64,000 bases of DNA from Sphaerotilus natans (GCF_900156335.1 NZ_FTMZ01000002.1:248001-312000); one strand, 5' to 3'; counted from the stretch's first letter, positions 1 to 9,404 are shown. Made by a program: numbers and translations. Notes: generated from the sequence alone by a model not told the origin.

Positions 1-129
1 TCGGGCCTGCAGGACGCGGTCGCGCGTCACCGTGCGCGTGCCCGGCCGCCCATGCAGCACGCGGTCGACGGTGGCCAGGCTCACGCCGGCCTGCAGCGCG
101 ATCTCCTTCAGCGAAACGACATGGGTCAT
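1..129 (-). CDS. LacI-family transcriptional regulator, N-terminus only
   Basis: The first 43 residues of a DNA-binding regulator are present; the rest lies beyond the window edge. The peptide is a typical LacI-family helix-turn-helix: 'LKEIALQAGVSLATVDRVLHG' style, with the recognition helix around residues 16-24 (SLATVDRVL). The start is the ATG at 129. It is divergent from the dioxygenase gene at 308, with 178 bases between them, so it may control that gene; this is inference. The ligand cannot be told from this fragment. Confidence 0.85.
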   Translation of the reverse strand, partial: MTHVVSLKEIALQAGVSLATVDRVLHGRPGTRTVTRDRVLQAR

Positions 130-307
130 CCGGTCTCCTGGGGCCATGCCCGTGCGCAGCATCGCACCACCTTGGCGCCTGGGGCAAGTCACCGGCCCGG
201 CCGCTGAGGTGTCGCTGAGGTGTCTGGGCGGCCAGCACCGCGCACGACCTTCCTAGACTGGCTGCAAACGGGCGCCCCTCGCCGCCCGATCCACAGGAGA
301 CACGACC

Positions 308-1480
308 ATGACCCCGTCCTCGTCCGCCCGCTGGCTGCGCAGCACCGAGGCCCGCCTCGAGGATCTGCAGGCGGTGCTGGCCTCGCGCACCGATCCGGCC
401 GGCTGCCCACGGGCCGCCGACCTCGTGCGCGAGGTGCCGATCTATGACAGCGCCGCACTGCGCCGCCACCTGGCCGAGGCCCCCACGCAGCGCGAGGCGC
501 TGATGGCCGAATGGGCCTGGGTCTGGGAAGACGGCCCCGGCATCCTGGTGATCCGGGGCGCGTTCGGGCCCGCCGAGGTGCTCGATCCGGTGACCGCCTG
601 CTTCGAGTCGCTGATCCGTCAGGAGCGGGCCGCCGGCCCAGGCAGCGACCACTTCGCCGCCGCCGGCGCCAACGACCGGGTCTGGAATGCGCTCGAGAAG
701 CTCTGCCTGATGGACCCGGAGGCCTTCGCGCGCTACTACGCCAGCGACATGCTGGACCTGGCCGCCGAGGCCTGGCTGGGGCCGGGCTGGCAGCTGACCT
801 CCCAGATCAACAACGTGCGCCCCGGCGGTGCGGCCCAGATGCCCCACCGCGACTACCACCTCGGCTTCATGACGACCGCGCAGGCCGAGCGCTACCCCGC
901 ACATGTCCATCGCCTCTCGCCGATGCTGACGCTGCAGGGGGCGGTGGCACACGTCGACATGCCGATCGAGAGCGGCCCGACGCTCTACCTGCCGCATTCC
1001 CAGAAGTTCGCACACGGCTATCTGGTGGCAGGGCGGACCGATGTCCAGGCCTGCTTCGAGGCCCACCAGGTCCAGTTGCCGCTGGCGCGAGGCGATGCGG
1101 TGTTCTTCAATCCGGCGCTGCTGCACGCGGCCGGCGCCAATCGATCGACCGACATTCAGCGCCTGGCCAACCTGCTGCAGATCTCCTCGCCCTTCGGACG
1201 GGCGATGGAGACGGTCGACCGCCAGCGCATGACGCAGGCGCTCCATCCGGTCCTGCGTCGGCTGCGTGAGCAGGGCTGGAGCGAGGCCGCGCTGGCGCGG
1301 GTCATCGCCGCGAGTGCCGAGGGCTACGCCTTTCCGACCAATCTGGACCGCGACCCGCCCCGCGCAGGCCTGGCGCCAGACAGCGTGCAGCAGGTGGTGC
1401 GCCGGGCGCTGGCGGAAGACTGGGCCGAAGATCGGCTGGCCCAGCAGCTCGACACGATGGCAGCCCGGCGCCTGAGCTGA
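308..1480 (+). CDS. Phytanoyl-CoA dioxygenase (PhyH) family protein
   Basis: A 390-residue Fe(II)/2-oxoglutarate-dependent oxygenase-like protein. The iron-binding triad can be read: H180-x-D182 in MPHRDYHLGF, and a distal His at about 273 in NPALLHAAGANRS, with Arg residues just after it that could bind 2-oxoglutarate. A good ribosome site (AGGAGA, about 294-299) supports the ATG at 308. It has no signal peptide, so it should be cytoplasmic. The substrate is unknown; family members hydroxylate acyl-CoAs, ectoine, halogenated or antibiotic substrates. It converges on cca with only 15 bases between stops. The divergent LacI-type gene suggests control by a small carbon compound, which is inference. 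Confidence 0.8.
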   Translation: MTPSSSARWLRSTEARLEDLQAVLASRTDPAGCPRAADLVREVPIYDSAALRRHLAEAPTQREALMAEWAWVWEDGPGILVIRGAFGPAEVLDPVTACFESLIRQERAAGPGSDHFAAAGANDRVWNALEKLCLMDPEAFARYYASDMLDLAAEAWLGPGWQLTSQINNVRPGGAAQMPHRDYHLGFMTTAQAERYPAHVHRLSPMLTLQGAVAHVDMPIESGPTLYLPHSQKFAHGYLVAGRTDVQACFEAHQVQLPLARGDAVFFNPALLHAAGANRSTDIQRLANLLQISSPFGRAMETVDRQRMTQALHPVLRRLREQGWSEAALARVIAASAEGYAFPTNLDRDPPRAGLAPDSVQQVVRRALAEDWAEDRLAQQLDTMAARRLS

Positions 1481-1495
1481 GCCCGGCAGCGGCCC

Positions 1496-2728
1496 TCAGC
1501 CGCCCTCGGGCAGCGCCGCAGCCACCGCTGCGATGCGCGCCTGCTGCAGCGCCTGGCCGATCGCCGGGCCCTTCAGGCCACGCGCCAGCGCCTCGGCGCT
1601 GACGGCGCCCGAGTCGACCGCCCGCGCCGCCGCCAGCGCCGTGCGCAGCCGGTCGGCCTGCGGATAGGGTCGATTCTCGAAGCCGAGCCGGCCGCGTGCG
1701 TCGCACTCGCAGGCCTGCAGCGCCTGCTCGAAGCGCTCGGGCCGGCGCCAGGCGTCGCAGCGGTCGAAGAGCCGCACCAGCGCCTCCGCGCCGAAGCCGG
1801 CGCTGGCGTGCAGGTTGCCGTGCTCGCGCGCGACCAGCTCGGCCAGCTCGCGGCACTCGACCGGCACGCGCAGCCGCGCCGCCAGCGGCCCGAGCAGCTT
1901 CACGCTGCGCCCCTCGTGGCCGAGGTGGCGCGGCAGGATGTCGGCCGGCGTCGTGGCCTTGCCCAGGTCGTGCGCCAGGCAGGCGAAGCGCACCGGCAGC
2001 GCGGTGCCCAGGCGCTCGGCCATGTCCAGCACCATCATCAGGTGCACGCCGGTGTCGATCTCCGGGTGGTAGTCGGCGCGCTGCGGCACGCCGAACATCG
2101 CATCCACCTCGGGCAGCAGCCGCGCCAGCGCGCCGCAGTCGCGCAGCACCTCGATCATGCGCGAGGGCCGCGCCTCCATCAGCCCGCGCGCGAGCTCCTG
2201 CCAGACGCGCTCGGGCACCAGCGCGTCGACCTCGCCGGCCTCGACCATCGTGCGGCACAGCGCCAGCGTCTCCGGCGCGACCGAGAAGTCGGCGAAGCGC
2301 GCCGCGAAGCGCGCCAGCCGCAGGATGCGCACCGGATCCTCGGCGAAGGCCGGCCCGACATGGCGCAGCACCCGCGCCGCGAGGTCGGCCTGACCGCCCC
2401 AGGGATCGACCAGCGTGCCGTCCGCGTCCTGCGCCATCGCGTTGATGGTCAGGTCGCGGCGCGAGAGGTCGTCCTCCAGCGTCACCTCCGGCCCGGTGCG
2501 GAAGACGAAGCCGTGGTAGCCGGGACCGGTCTTGCGCTCGGTGCGCGCCAGCGCGTATTCCTCGTGGGTGCGCGGATGCAGGAAGACCGGAAAGTCGCGG
2601 CCGACCGGCAGGTAGCCGGCCGCGCCCATGGCCTCGGGCGTGGCACCGACCACCACCCAGTCCCGATCGCCCGACGGGCGCCCCAGCAGGCGGTCACGCA
2701 CCGCCCCTCCAACCAGAAACACGTTCAT
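1496..2728 (-). CDS. cca: CCA-adding enzyme (multifunctional tRNA nucleotidyltransferase)
   Basis: A 410-residue tRNA nucleotidyltransferase, close to the 412 residues of E. coli Cca. It begins [16 protein letters not shown]; the GG...RD motif is followed by the catalytic acid pair in GDRDWVVVG (D21 and D23). The second conserved block [11 protein letters not shown] and the RNA-binding block [17 protein letters not shown] follow. A C-terminal HD phosphohydrolase domain has the AHDLGK motif, so this is the multifunctional form with phosphodiesterase and phosphatase activities. I chose the ATG at 2728 because it fits the family start; a 39-residue upstream extension has no matching features. 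Confidence 0.95.
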   Translation of the reverse strand: MNVFLVGGAVRDRLLGRPSGDRDWVVVGATPEAMGAAGYLPVGRDFPVFLHPRTHEEYALARTERKTGPGYHGFVFRTGPEVTLEDDLSRRDLTINAMAQDADGTLVDPWGGQADLAARVLRHVGPAFAEDPVRILRLARFAARFADFSVAPETLALCRTMVEAGEVDALVPERVWQELARGLMEARPSRMIEVLRDCGALARLLPEVDAMFGVPQRADYHPEIDTGVHLMMVLDMAERLGTALPVRFACLAHDLGKATTPADILPRHLGHEGRSVKLLGPLAARLRVPVECRELAELVAREHGNLHASAGFGAEALVRLFDRCDAWRRPERFEQALQACECDARGRLGFENRPYPQADRLRTALAAARAVDSGAVSAEALARGLKGPAIGQALQQARIAAVAAALPEGG

Positions 2729-2986
2729 GCAACCATTCTCGCCGCCGTCGCCACCCGAGGCGAGATCCGAGGCCCCCGATGGATTGATCAATTTCAGCCA
2801 ACCGGAACGCGGGATTTCCATTCCCTTGAGTGCAGGGTGTATCAAGCATCACACAAGTCCTACCCATGACCCGGGGATGGTACGCACCTGTAGCGAGATG
2901 CTTCAATAATCACCAAACACTTCGCCGTACCAATTGTGAGCGTCAGTCGATTGCCGGGTCGGCGCAGCGTGATGGGAGAAGCAGTC

Positions 2987-3607
2987 ATGTCCGCAACCTC
3001 GAAACCGCAGCGCTGGCGCACCGCCCTGGTCGGCGCCGCGCTGGCCTGTGCCGGCGCCGCCGCGCAGGCGGCCTACACCGAGCAGGAAGCCCTGGGCGGC
3101 GATCCGAACGACGCGATCTCGATCCCCCAGGACCTGGGCACGCTGAGCAACGGCGGCCTGCTGCAGGTCGACGGCTCGCGCCTGACCACCACCGACGGCG
3201 GCAGCTCCTCCGACTTCTACAGCTTCACGCTGGCCGAGCAGATGTGGGTCACTTTCACGCTGACCCCGGACCGCGCCAGCGCCATGCCGGTGCTGGGCCT
3301 GTTCCAGGGCAGCTCGGTGGCCACCGGCACGCTGGCCTCGGCGACCGATGACGACGCCGGCGACGGCGTCAGCCGCCTGACCTTCAACATGAACCTGTCG
3401 GCCGGCACCTACTACACCGCGGTCATGGGCTACCGCGCGCACTGGTGGGACTTCGACGGCGGCGGCGATGCCGGCTGGGACTACCGCCTGAAGCTGAGCG
3501 GCTGGACGCCGGCCGCACCGGTGCCGGAAGCCTCGACGCTGGCGATGATGATGGCCGGCCTGGGCCTGCTGGGCCTGGCCAGCCGCCGGCGCCGCAACGC
3601 GGCCTGA
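2987..3607 (+). CDS. PEP-CTERM sorting-domain protein
   Basis: A 206-residue exported protein. It has a signal peptide (about residues 1-29, cleaved near AAQA-AYTEQ), a beta-rich middle with a DFYSFTL...GTYYTAVMGY pattern like bacterial pre-peptidase C-terminal domains, and a C-terminal PEP-CTERM tag: VPEAS, a hydrophobic helix (LAMMMAGLGLLGLA), then SRRRR. Such tags are cut and anchored by exosortases in bacteria that make exopolysaccharide; no exosortase gene is in this window. The ATG at 2987 was chosen over upstream starts because GGGAGAAG precedes it and the signal peptide begins there. The region 2729-2986 upstream is the divergent promoter region with cca. Confidence 0.85.
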   Translation: MSATSKPQRWRTALVGAALACAGAAAQAAYTEQEALGGDPNDAISIPQDLGTLSNGGLLQVDGSRLTTTDGGSSSDFYSFTLAEQMWVTFTLTPDRASAMPVLGLFQGSSVATGTLASATDDDAGDGVSRLTFNMNLSAGTYYTAVMGYRAHWWDFDGGGDAGWDYRLKLSGWTPAAPVPEASTLAMMMAGLGLLGLASRRRRNAA

Positions 3608-3630
3608 TCCGGCTCGGCGCCCCTGCCCCT

Positions 3631-3712
3631 CCGTCATGCCCGCGAAAGCGGGCACCCACGAGGGACAGGAGGCTGAGGTCCGCGTGGGTCCTCGCCTTCG
3701 CGAGGATGACGG
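3631..3712. repeat. REP-like pair of inverted palindromes
   Basis: Two hairpins face each other. The first is GCCCGC-GAAA-GCGGGC (3638-3653), a perfect 6-bp stem. The second is CCTCGC-CTTC-GCGAGG (3690-3705), also a perfect 6-bp stem. The flanks CGTCAT...CCCAC and GTGGGT...GATGACG are complementary, so the whole block can fold as one long stem. This resembles the 'GTCATTCCCGCG' intergenic palindromes of proteobacteria. It lies between convergent genes and may end transcription from both sides. Confidence 0.7.
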
Positions 3713-3753
3713 GGGAGAGAGGCGGAAGACGACCGTTGACGCCGCACTCGGCC

Positions 3754-4719
3754 TCAGCGCCGGGCTGAGCGGCGCCGGTCGGCATCCGTGAGGCCGGCCT
3801 GCAGGATCGGCGCCATCACCGCGCCCACGCCAGCGGGCCGGATGCCCAGCGACTCCAGCCCCGGCCGGCGGCCGGTGGCGACATTGGGTACCTTCATCGA
3901 ATCGATGTTGTCGCCCGACATCAGCGGCTCGCCCGGCAGCAGGCCCAGCGCGGCCGCCTGCAGCCGGCCAGCCCAGTCGGGCAGCGGCAGCACCAGGCGC
4001 TCGTGACCGCTCCAGCGCCCGGACAGGCGCACCAGCTGCGCCAGCGTGCAGACCTCCGGGCCGGCGCACTCGATCACCTGGCCGACCGTCGCCCGGTCGA
4101 GCAGGCAGCGCACCAGGGCTGCGGCCACATCCTCGACCCAGACCGGCTGGAAGCGCGCGTTCGCGCCGGCCAGCGCCATCACCGGCGCCAGCGCCTGCAG
4201 CCGCGCGAACAGGCGGATGAAGCGGTCGTCGGCCCCGAAGATCACGCTCGGACGCAGGATCGTCAGCTCAAGGCCAGCCGCGCTGCGCAGCACCTGCTCG
4301 CCGGCGGCCTTGCTGCGCAGGTAGCGCGACGGGGCCGACTGCGGATCGCCCTCGGGCACGCCCAGCGCGCTGACATGGATCAGCCGCGGCACGCCCGCAC
4401 GCAGGCAGGCCGCGGCAATGCGCTGCGGCAGCACGACATGGGCCGCCTCGAACTGCGCGGCGCTGCCGTGCAGGATGGCCACCAGATTGACCACCGCATC
4501 GGCGCCCTGCATCAGGCGCTCGAGCGTGGCCGGATCATGCACGTCGGCGGCGACACGCTGCACCGTCGGCAGCGTCGCCAGCGCGGCGCCCCGGCTCGGG
4601 CGGCGGCTCGGCACGACGATGGTGCAGCCGGCGGCGGCGGGCTCGGCCGCCCAGCGGGCCGCCAGCGAGCGGCCGACAAAACCGGTTCCGCCCAGGATCA
4701 GCAGCTTGCGAAAGGCCAT
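3754..4719 (-). CDS. NAD(P)-binding epimerase/dehydratase-like protein (complex I NDUFA9-like)
   Basis: A 321-residue Rossmann-fold protein of the atypical SDR group. The dinucleotide-binding motif GGTGFVG is at residues 9-15. The usual YxxxK is represented by SRYLRSKAAGE, and the second half contains FQPVWVEDVA and a substrate-like region. The sequence resembles the NDUFA9-type 'NAD-dependent epimerase' proteins of betaproteobacteria. Its substrate is unknown. The start ATG at 4719 opens directly into the Rossmann strand (MAFRKLLILGG). It follows slt with a 35-base gap, so the two are probably co-transcribed. Confidence 0.8.
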   Translation of the reverse strand: MAFRKLLILGGTGFVGRSLAARWAAEPAAAGCTIVVPSRRPSRGAALATLPTVQRVAADVHDPATLERLMQGADAVVNLVAILHGSAAQFEAAHVVLPQRIAAACLRAGVPRLIHVSALGVPEGDPQSAPSRYLRSKAAGEQVLRSAAGLELTILRPSVIFGADDRFIRLFARLQALAPVMALAGANARFQPVWVEDVAAALVRCLLDRATVGQVIECAGPEVCTLAQLVRLSGRWSGHERLVLPLPDWAGRLQAAALGLLPGEPLMSGDNIDSMKVPNVATGRRPGLESLGIRPAGVGAVMAPILQAGLTDADRRRSARR

Positions 4720-4754
4720 GGCAAAAAGTCCTCGGAAAGCATCGGCGGGATCGG

Positions 4755-6794
4755 TCAGGGCAGCTGGCGGTTCTCCGCCGGCGCCTCGGCCGGACGCGGG
4801 CCGATGGCCGGCTGCAGGCGCGGCTTGAGCGTGACCTGCGCGCGCCCGGCCATCAGCGCGCCGTAGTAGCTGGCGTTCGACAGCACCTTCTTCACATAGT
4901 CGCGGGTTTCGGTGAAGGGAATGTTCTCGGCCCAGGCGGCCACTTCCATGACCGGGCCTTCGCGCCAGCGCCGCGGCCGGTTCGGGCCGGCGTTGTAGCC
5001 GGCCGCCGCCAGCGCCTGCGAGCCGCCGAAGTCGTCGAGCACCAGCTTCAGGTAACCGGTGCCGAGCTTCAGGTTGGTCGACTTGTCGGCGATCTGTGCA
5101 TCGGTGTAGGGCATGCCCAGGCGGCGGGCGGTCCAGCGCGCGGTGGCCGGCATGACCTGCATCAGGCCGGAGGCTCCCACACCGGAGCGCGCATCGGTCA
5201 CGAAGCGCGACTCCTGACGGATCAGGCCGTAGACATAGGCCGGATCGACGCCGACCTCGCGCGCAGCGGCCAGCACGTCCTCGCGGAAGGGCGTGGGAAA
5301 GCGCTGCGCCATGTCGACTTCCTGACGGGTGCGCTCGCTGGTGTTGATGCAGCGGTCCCAGACCGCGTTGTCGCAGGCGTGCTGGGCGGCGGCCAGCAGC
5401 TGGCGGTCGCTCATGCCGCGCAGCGAGAAGTTCCACTCGCGCACGCCCTCGCTGCGCAGGCCCAGGCCGATCATCGCCAGCGCCCGGTCCAGGCCGGGAT
5501 GGCGCACCGCCTGGGCACGCTCCTCGGCGGAGAGCGGTGCCGGACGGGCGGGCAGCTGCTGCGGCCGGCCCAGGTCCTCGGCGGCGAGCTTGCCGTAGAA
5601 GCTGTACTGGCCGGCGATGCGCTCGAGCAGCGCAGCGGCGCCCGGCTGAGCGGTGGCCTGCAGCGCACGCGCCTTCCAGTAGATCCAGGCGTCGTCGGCC
5701 TGCGCGGTGCGGCTCATCGCGTCGATCGCCTCGAGGATGCGGCTCCAGCGGCCGGCATCCTCGCTGCGCAGCGCGACGCGCACCCGCCAGGCCAGGGATT
5801 CGTCGTTCCACTCGACCTCGCGCTCGGCCAGACCGGCACGGCGGAACCAGCCGTCGGCCTCGGGCATCAGCTTCATCGCTGCCTGGCGCGCGACCACGCC
5901 CCAGGCCCAGGACTGCGCCTCGGCCGGCAGCTGCGCCTGCCAGCGCGACTGCAGCTCGGTGGCGGCCAGCGCCGGATCGGTCGCGGCCAGCCGCGCCAGC
6001 GCCATCAGCGTCAGCTCCAGACCCGGACGGGTGCCGACATCGGCACGCCGGGCCAGGAAGCGCTGCGGCTGCTCAAGGATCTCGCCGAGCGCCGAGCTGT
6101 CCTGATCGAGCAGGCTCAGCGCCTGGCGCGCGGCGGCCGTGCGCTTGGCCTCGGCCGCCTGGCGGGCCTTGAGCCAGACGTCGGCCGGGCTGAACTGGCG
6201 AGCCTCCAGCAGCGCGGCCACCAGCAGCGTGCAGCCGTCGCCACCGTCGCGCTGCGCGAACCAGGCGCTGCGGGCGGCCGCGCGCACGTCCTCGCCGGCC
6301 TGGTGGCGCAGCAGCAGCGCATAGCAGCTCACCTCGCGGTCGTCGTTCATCCGGAAGCGCGGATGATCGACGGCGAAGTTGCGCCAGTCGCGCCGACGGC
6401 CCAGCTCCAGCAGCCAGTCGTTGCGCAGCCGGTCTTCCACATAGCTGCCCGGCCAGCGGGCGTAGAAGGCCTCCAGCTCGGGCTGCGTGGCCTCGGCCAG
6501 GCGCAGGTTCAGATCCCAGTAGTCGGCCCACATCGCCAGCGGGTGTCCCGCCTCGACCAGCGCGTCGCGGTGCGCCCGCAGCCGGGCGCGGTCGCGCTTG
6601 CGCCAGGCCTCGCGCGCCTGCGACAGACGCTCGTCGAGCTGGCGCATCGGCGCGGTGCGGGTCGACAGGGACGTCTCGACGATGCCGGTGGCGTCGGTCG
6701 TCTGGGCGGTGCAGGCCAGGGGCAGCAGCGGCAGGATCGCGGCGGCGAGCAGCGCGCCCACCGCGCCGCAGCGCAAGGAGAAGGGTCGTGTCAT
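4755..6794 (-). CDS. slt: Soluble lytic murein transglycosylase
   Basis: A 679-residue periplasmic enzyme that cleaves peptidoglycan glycan strands with formation of 1,6-anhydromuropeptides. It has a signal peptide (about 1-30), a long alpha-helical U-shaped region, and a C-terminal SLT domain. The catalytic glutamate is E528 in GLIRQESRF, followed by GASGLMQVMPATA, LGTGYLK and AAAGYNAGP, all hallmark motifs of the Slt70 family. Length is close to E. coli Slt (645). A Cys near residue 28 (PLAC) is not a good lipobox, so I read it as soluble rather than a lipoprotein. It is divergent from fau with 140 bases between. Confidence 0.93.
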   Translation of the reverse strand: MTRPFSLRCGAVGALLAAAILPLLPLACTAQTTDATGIVETSLSTRTAPMRQLDERLSQAREAWRKRDRARLRAHRDALVEAGHPLAMWADYWDLNLRLAEATQPELEAFYARWPGSYVEDRLRNDWLLELGRRRDWRNFAVDHPRFRMNDDREVSCYALLLRHQAGEDVRAAARSAWFAQRDGGDGCTLLVAALLEARQFSPADVWLKARQAAEAKRTAAARQALSLLDQDSSALGEILEQPQRFLARRADVGTRPGLELTLMALARLAATDPALAATELQSRWQAQLPAEAQSWAWGVVARQAAMKLMPEADGWFRRAGLAEREVEWNDESLAWRVRVALRSEDAGRWSRILEAIDAMSRTAQADDAWIYWKARALQATAQPGAAALLERIAGQYSFYGKLAAEDLGRPQQLPARPAPLSAEERAQAVRHPGLDRALAMIGLGLRSEGVREWNFSLRGMSDRQLLAAAQHACDNAVWDRCINTSERTRQEVDMAQRFPTPFREDVLAAAREVGVDPAYVYGLIRQESRFVTDARSGVGASGLMQVMPATARWTARRLGMPYTDAQIADKSTNLKLGTGYLKLVLDDFGGSQALAAAGYNAGPNRPRRWREGPVMEVAAWAENIPFTETRDYVKKVLSNASYYGALMAGRAQVTLKPRLQPAIGPRPAEAPAENRQLP

Positions 6795-6934
6795 GAGGGA
6801 GGGCCGGGAGCGGCTGCAGGGAAATCCAGTGTAGGCCAGGCCCCAAACACGAGGCCCGTGCCGGGTTGCCGCGGTGCGTCAAAGCCACGCACAATCCGAC
6901 GACCCGCCCTTCAACGCCCACGCCGCCGCACGCG

Positions 6935-7531
6935 ATGACCTCCACGCCCTTCAAGCTGCCCGATCCGCCCCGCGACAAGGCCGTGCTGCGCAAGCAGCTC
7001 CAGGCCGAGCGGATGTCGATGAGCGACCGCCACCAGCGCTCGGTCCACCTGCAGGAGGTGCTGATGGTCTGGCTGCTGACCCGGCGCGAGCGCACCATCG
7101 GCGCGTTCTGGTCGATCAAGGGCGAGTTCGACGCGCTGCCGGCGCTCTACCGCTGGAGCGAGTCCGACCCGTCGCGGCGCATCGGCCTGCCGGTCATCGA
7201 CAAGAAGACCCGCCAGCTGCGCTTCCATGTCTGGTACCCGGGCTGCCCGATGGAGGAGGATGCCTACGGCATTCTCAAGCCCAAGGACACCGAGGAGTTC
7301 CACCCCGAGCTGCTGCTGGTGCCCTGCGTCGGCTTCGGACCGAAGGGCGTGCGCCTGGGCTACGGCGGCGGCTTCTACGACCGCACGCTGGCCTCGCTCG
7401 ACCCGATGCCCTACACCGCCGGCATCGGCTACGGCCACGGCTTCATCCCGTGGCTCGAGGCCGAGCCGCACGACGTGCCGCTCGACGCGATGCTGACCGA
7501 GGAAGGCACGGTCTGGCAGCGCGACGCCTGA
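6935..7531 (+). CDS. fau: 5-formyltetrahydrofolate cyclo-ligase
   Basis: A 198-residue enzyme that converts 5-formyl-THF to 5,10-methenyl-THF using ATP. An N-terminal RKQLQAERMSM motif holds the basic residues of the folate/ATP site, and the signature VPCVGFGPKGVRLGYGGGFY (with D and R after it) is the conserved ATP/folate loop. The ATG at 6935 opens MTSTPF and gives the family's usual length; an earlier in-frame start at 6866 adds 23 residues without conserved features. A strong hairpin follows the gene at 7570. Confidence 0.9.
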   Translation: MTSTPFKLPDPPRDKAVLRKQLQAERMSMSDRHQRSVHLQEVLMVWLLTRRERTIGAFWSIKGEFDALPALYRWSESDPSRRIGLPVIDKKTRQLRFHVWYPGCPMEEDAYGILKPKDTEEFHPELLLVPCVGFGPKGVRLGYGGGFYDRTLASLDPMPYTAGIGYGHGFIPWLEAEPHDVPLDAMLTEEGTVWQRDA

Positions 7532-7569
7532 GCCTGGGCGCTGCACCGGAAAGCGCCCCGGAAAGGGGA

Positions 7570-7599
7570 GCGGCCGTGGCAGTTGCCTGCCACGGCCGC
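7570..7599. terminator. Hairpin between convergent fau and ompW
   Basis: A perfect 13-bp stem with a TTGC loop: left arm 7570-7582 (GCGGCCGTGGCAG), right arm 7587-7599. It lies 38 bases after fau and 94 bases after the ompW stop on the other strand. The + side is followed by a pyrimidine-rich GTCTCTCTCC, not a pure T run. It probably serves both genes. Confidence 0.7.
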
Positions 7600-7692
7600 G
7601 GTCTCTCTCCCCGACGCCTCTCCAGCGTTCTCCCCCCGGGCGCTTGAGGCCGCCCGGTCACCCCGCAATCGGATTCGGGATCAGATCCGGAA

Positions 7693-8298
7693 TCAGAACT
7701 TGTAGCCGACGCCCACGCCGACCAGCACCGGGTCGACCTTGATCTTGCCCAGCGTCGCGCCGGCCGCGCTCAGGTCGGTGCGGATCCAGACCTTCTTGAC
7801 GTCCAGGTTGACCGACCAGTTCTTGTCGATGGCGAAGTCGGTGCCGATCTGCAGCGCGCCGCCGAAGCTGTTCTTGTCGATCGACAGGCCGCTCGGCAGG
7901 CTGACGTTCGAGAAGCGGGTGTAGTTCAGGCCGGCGCCGACATAGGGCTTGAGCGCGCCCAGGCCCAGGTCGGTGAAGTGGTACTGCAGCGTCAGGGTCG
8001 GCGGCAGGTGCTTGAGCGTGCCGATCTTGGTGCCGTCAGCCTTGACATCCTGCTTCTGCGGATAGGTCAGGATCAGCTCGGCGGCCAGGTTCGGCGAGAT
8101 GAAGTAGGTGAAGTCGACTTCCGGCAGCACCTTGCTGTTGATGCCGACGTCGAGGCCGGGAATGCTGTCCTTGTTGGCCGGATCCAGGTGGACCACGCGG
8201 GCACGCATCACCAGATCACCGGCCGCGTTCTGGGCCGAGGCGAGCGGCGTGGCGACGAGGGCGGCAACGGCAGCGAGGGCGAGGCAGGTCTTGTTCAT
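7693..8298 (-). CDS. ompW: OmpW-family outer membrane protein
   Basis: A 201-residue outer-membrane beta-barrel. A signal peptide is cut after about residue 22 (PLASA-QNAAG). The mature part begins AGDLVMRARVVHLDP, a typical OmpW first strand, and the chain ends in GVGVGYKF with a terminal Phe for BAM-dependent insertion. The OmpW motif FAIDKNWSVNLDVKKVW is present near the C-terminus. The start at 8298 has AGGAG just upstream. OmpW forms an 8-strand barrel for small hydrophobic compounds; the ligand here is unknown. Confidence 0.88.
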   Translation of the reverse strand: MNKTCLALAAVAALVATPLASAQNAAGDLVMRARVVHLDPANKDSIPGLDVGINSKVLPEVDFTYFISPNLAAELILTYPQKQDVKADGTKIGTLKHLPPTLTLQYHFTDLGLGALKPYVGAGLNYTRFSNVSLPSGLSIDKNSFGGALQIGTDFAIDKNWSVNLDVKKVWIRTDLSAAGATLGKIKVDPVLVGVGVGYKF

Positions 8299-8414
8299 GG
8301 CGGGCTCCTGTAGGGATTCGGTTTCCGGCACCTCTTGGTCTTGGCACCGGGCATGAATCCATTGGAGCCTGACGCGCCGGCTGTCGACTTGCGGCGGCTC
8401 AAGTCGCTGGCCGC

Positions 8415-8430
8415 GCGCCCCTCGGGGCGC
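8415..8430 (-). terminator. Possible terminator after metF
   Basis: A GCGCCC-CTCG-GGGCGC hairpin (6-bp stem, extendable by the CpG flanks) lies 52 bases beyond the metF stop. There is no T tract, so it is only a weak candidate for ending the ahcY-tlyA-metF transcript. Confidence 0.35.
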
Positions 8431-8482
8431 AGCCGGCTTGACCTGCGTCAGATGCGCGACCGTGCGCTGTCGCCTTTTTGCA

Positions 8483-9352
8483 TCACTGCGCGGGCGCCGC
8501 CGCGGGGATCAGCTCGAGCCGGCGGCAGATCTCCAGCACCGTCGCGCTGGCGTTCATCGTGTAGAAGTGCAGCGCCGGCACGCCGGCGCAGCGCAGCTGC
8601 TCGCACAGGTCGGTGACCACGTCCAGGCCGAAGGCGCGGATCGAGGCGCTGTCGTCGCCGAAGCTCTGCAGGCGCAGGCGGATCCAGCGCGGCACCTCCG
8701 CGCCGCAGCTGTCGGCGAAGCGCAGGATGCCGCTGGAGTTGGTGATCGGCATGATGCCGGGCACCACCGGGATGTCCGCGCCCAGCGCCTGCGCATCCTC
8801 GACGAAGCGGAAATAGGCGTCCGAGTTGAAGAAGAACTGCGTGATCGCCGAGTCCGCGCCGGCGCGGGCCTTGGCCGCGAAGGCCTGCACGTCGGCCTGC
8901 GGCGACTTGGCCTGCGGGTGCATCTCGGGATAGGCCGCCACCTCGATGTGGAAGTGGTCGCCGGTCTCGGCTCGGATGAAGCTCACCAGGTCGCTGGCGT
9001 GGCGGAACTCGCCCATCGGACCGAAGCCGCTGGGCAGGTCGCCGCGCAGCGCGACGATGCGCTTCAGGCCCATCGCCTTGAACTGCGCCAGGCGCTCGCG
9101 CACCGACTCGCGCGTCGCGCCGACGCAGGTGAAGTGGGACGCGGCCTCGCGGCCCTCGTCAAGGATGGCCTGGACGGCGCCGATCGTGCCGTCCTGCGTG
9201 CTGCCGCCAGCGCCATAGGTCACCGAGCAGAACTGCGGCTCCAGCACGTAGAGCTCGCGGCGCACCTGGGCCAGCTTGGCCGTGCCCTCGGGCGTCTTGG
9301 GCGGGAAGAACTCGAGACTCAGCGGCAGCGGGGCCGCGGGGGTCGTCGTCAT
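8483..9352 (-). CDS. metF: 5,10-methylenetetrahydrofolate reductase
   Basis: A 289-residue FAD enzyme that reduces methylene-THF to 5-methyl-THF, the methyl donor for methionine synthesis. The N-terminus LSLEFFPPKTPEG carries the catalytic Glu, and the block FCSVTYGAGGSTQDGT, the VALRGDLPSG loop and ITQFFFNSDAYF are signature regions. It is the last gene of the riboswitch-led methyl-cycle operon ahcY-tlyA-metF, 52 bases after tlyA. Its placement matches the job of refilling methionine and S-adenosylmethionine. Confidence 0.95.
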   Translation of the reverse strand: MTTTPAAPLPLSLEFFPPKTPEGTAKLAQVRRELYVLEPQFCSVTYGAGGSTQDGTIGAVQAILDEGREAASHFTCVGATRESVRERLAQFKAMGLKRIVALRGDLPSGFGPMGEFRHASDLVSFIRAETGDHFHIEVAAYPEMHPQAKSPQADVQAFAAKARAGADSAITQFFFNSDAYFRFVEDAQALGADIPVVPGIMPITNSSGILRFADSCGAEVPRWIRLRLQSFGDDSASIRAFGLDVVTDLCEQLRCAGVPALHFYTMNASATVLEICRRLELIPAAAPAQ

Positions 9353-9404
9353 GGGGAAAGTCTCCAGCGGGAGAAAGGGTCGTCGGCGCGGCGCCTGCGG
9401 CGGG

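Noticed and set aside
202-226. Tandem CGCTGAGGTGT copies upstream of the dioxygenase gene
   Set aside because: Only two short copies; no evidence they bind the divergent LacI-type protein.
6709-6717. Lipoprotein signal in Slt (PLAC)
   Set aside because: The residues before the Cys do not match a lipobox; a normal cleaved signal peptide fits.
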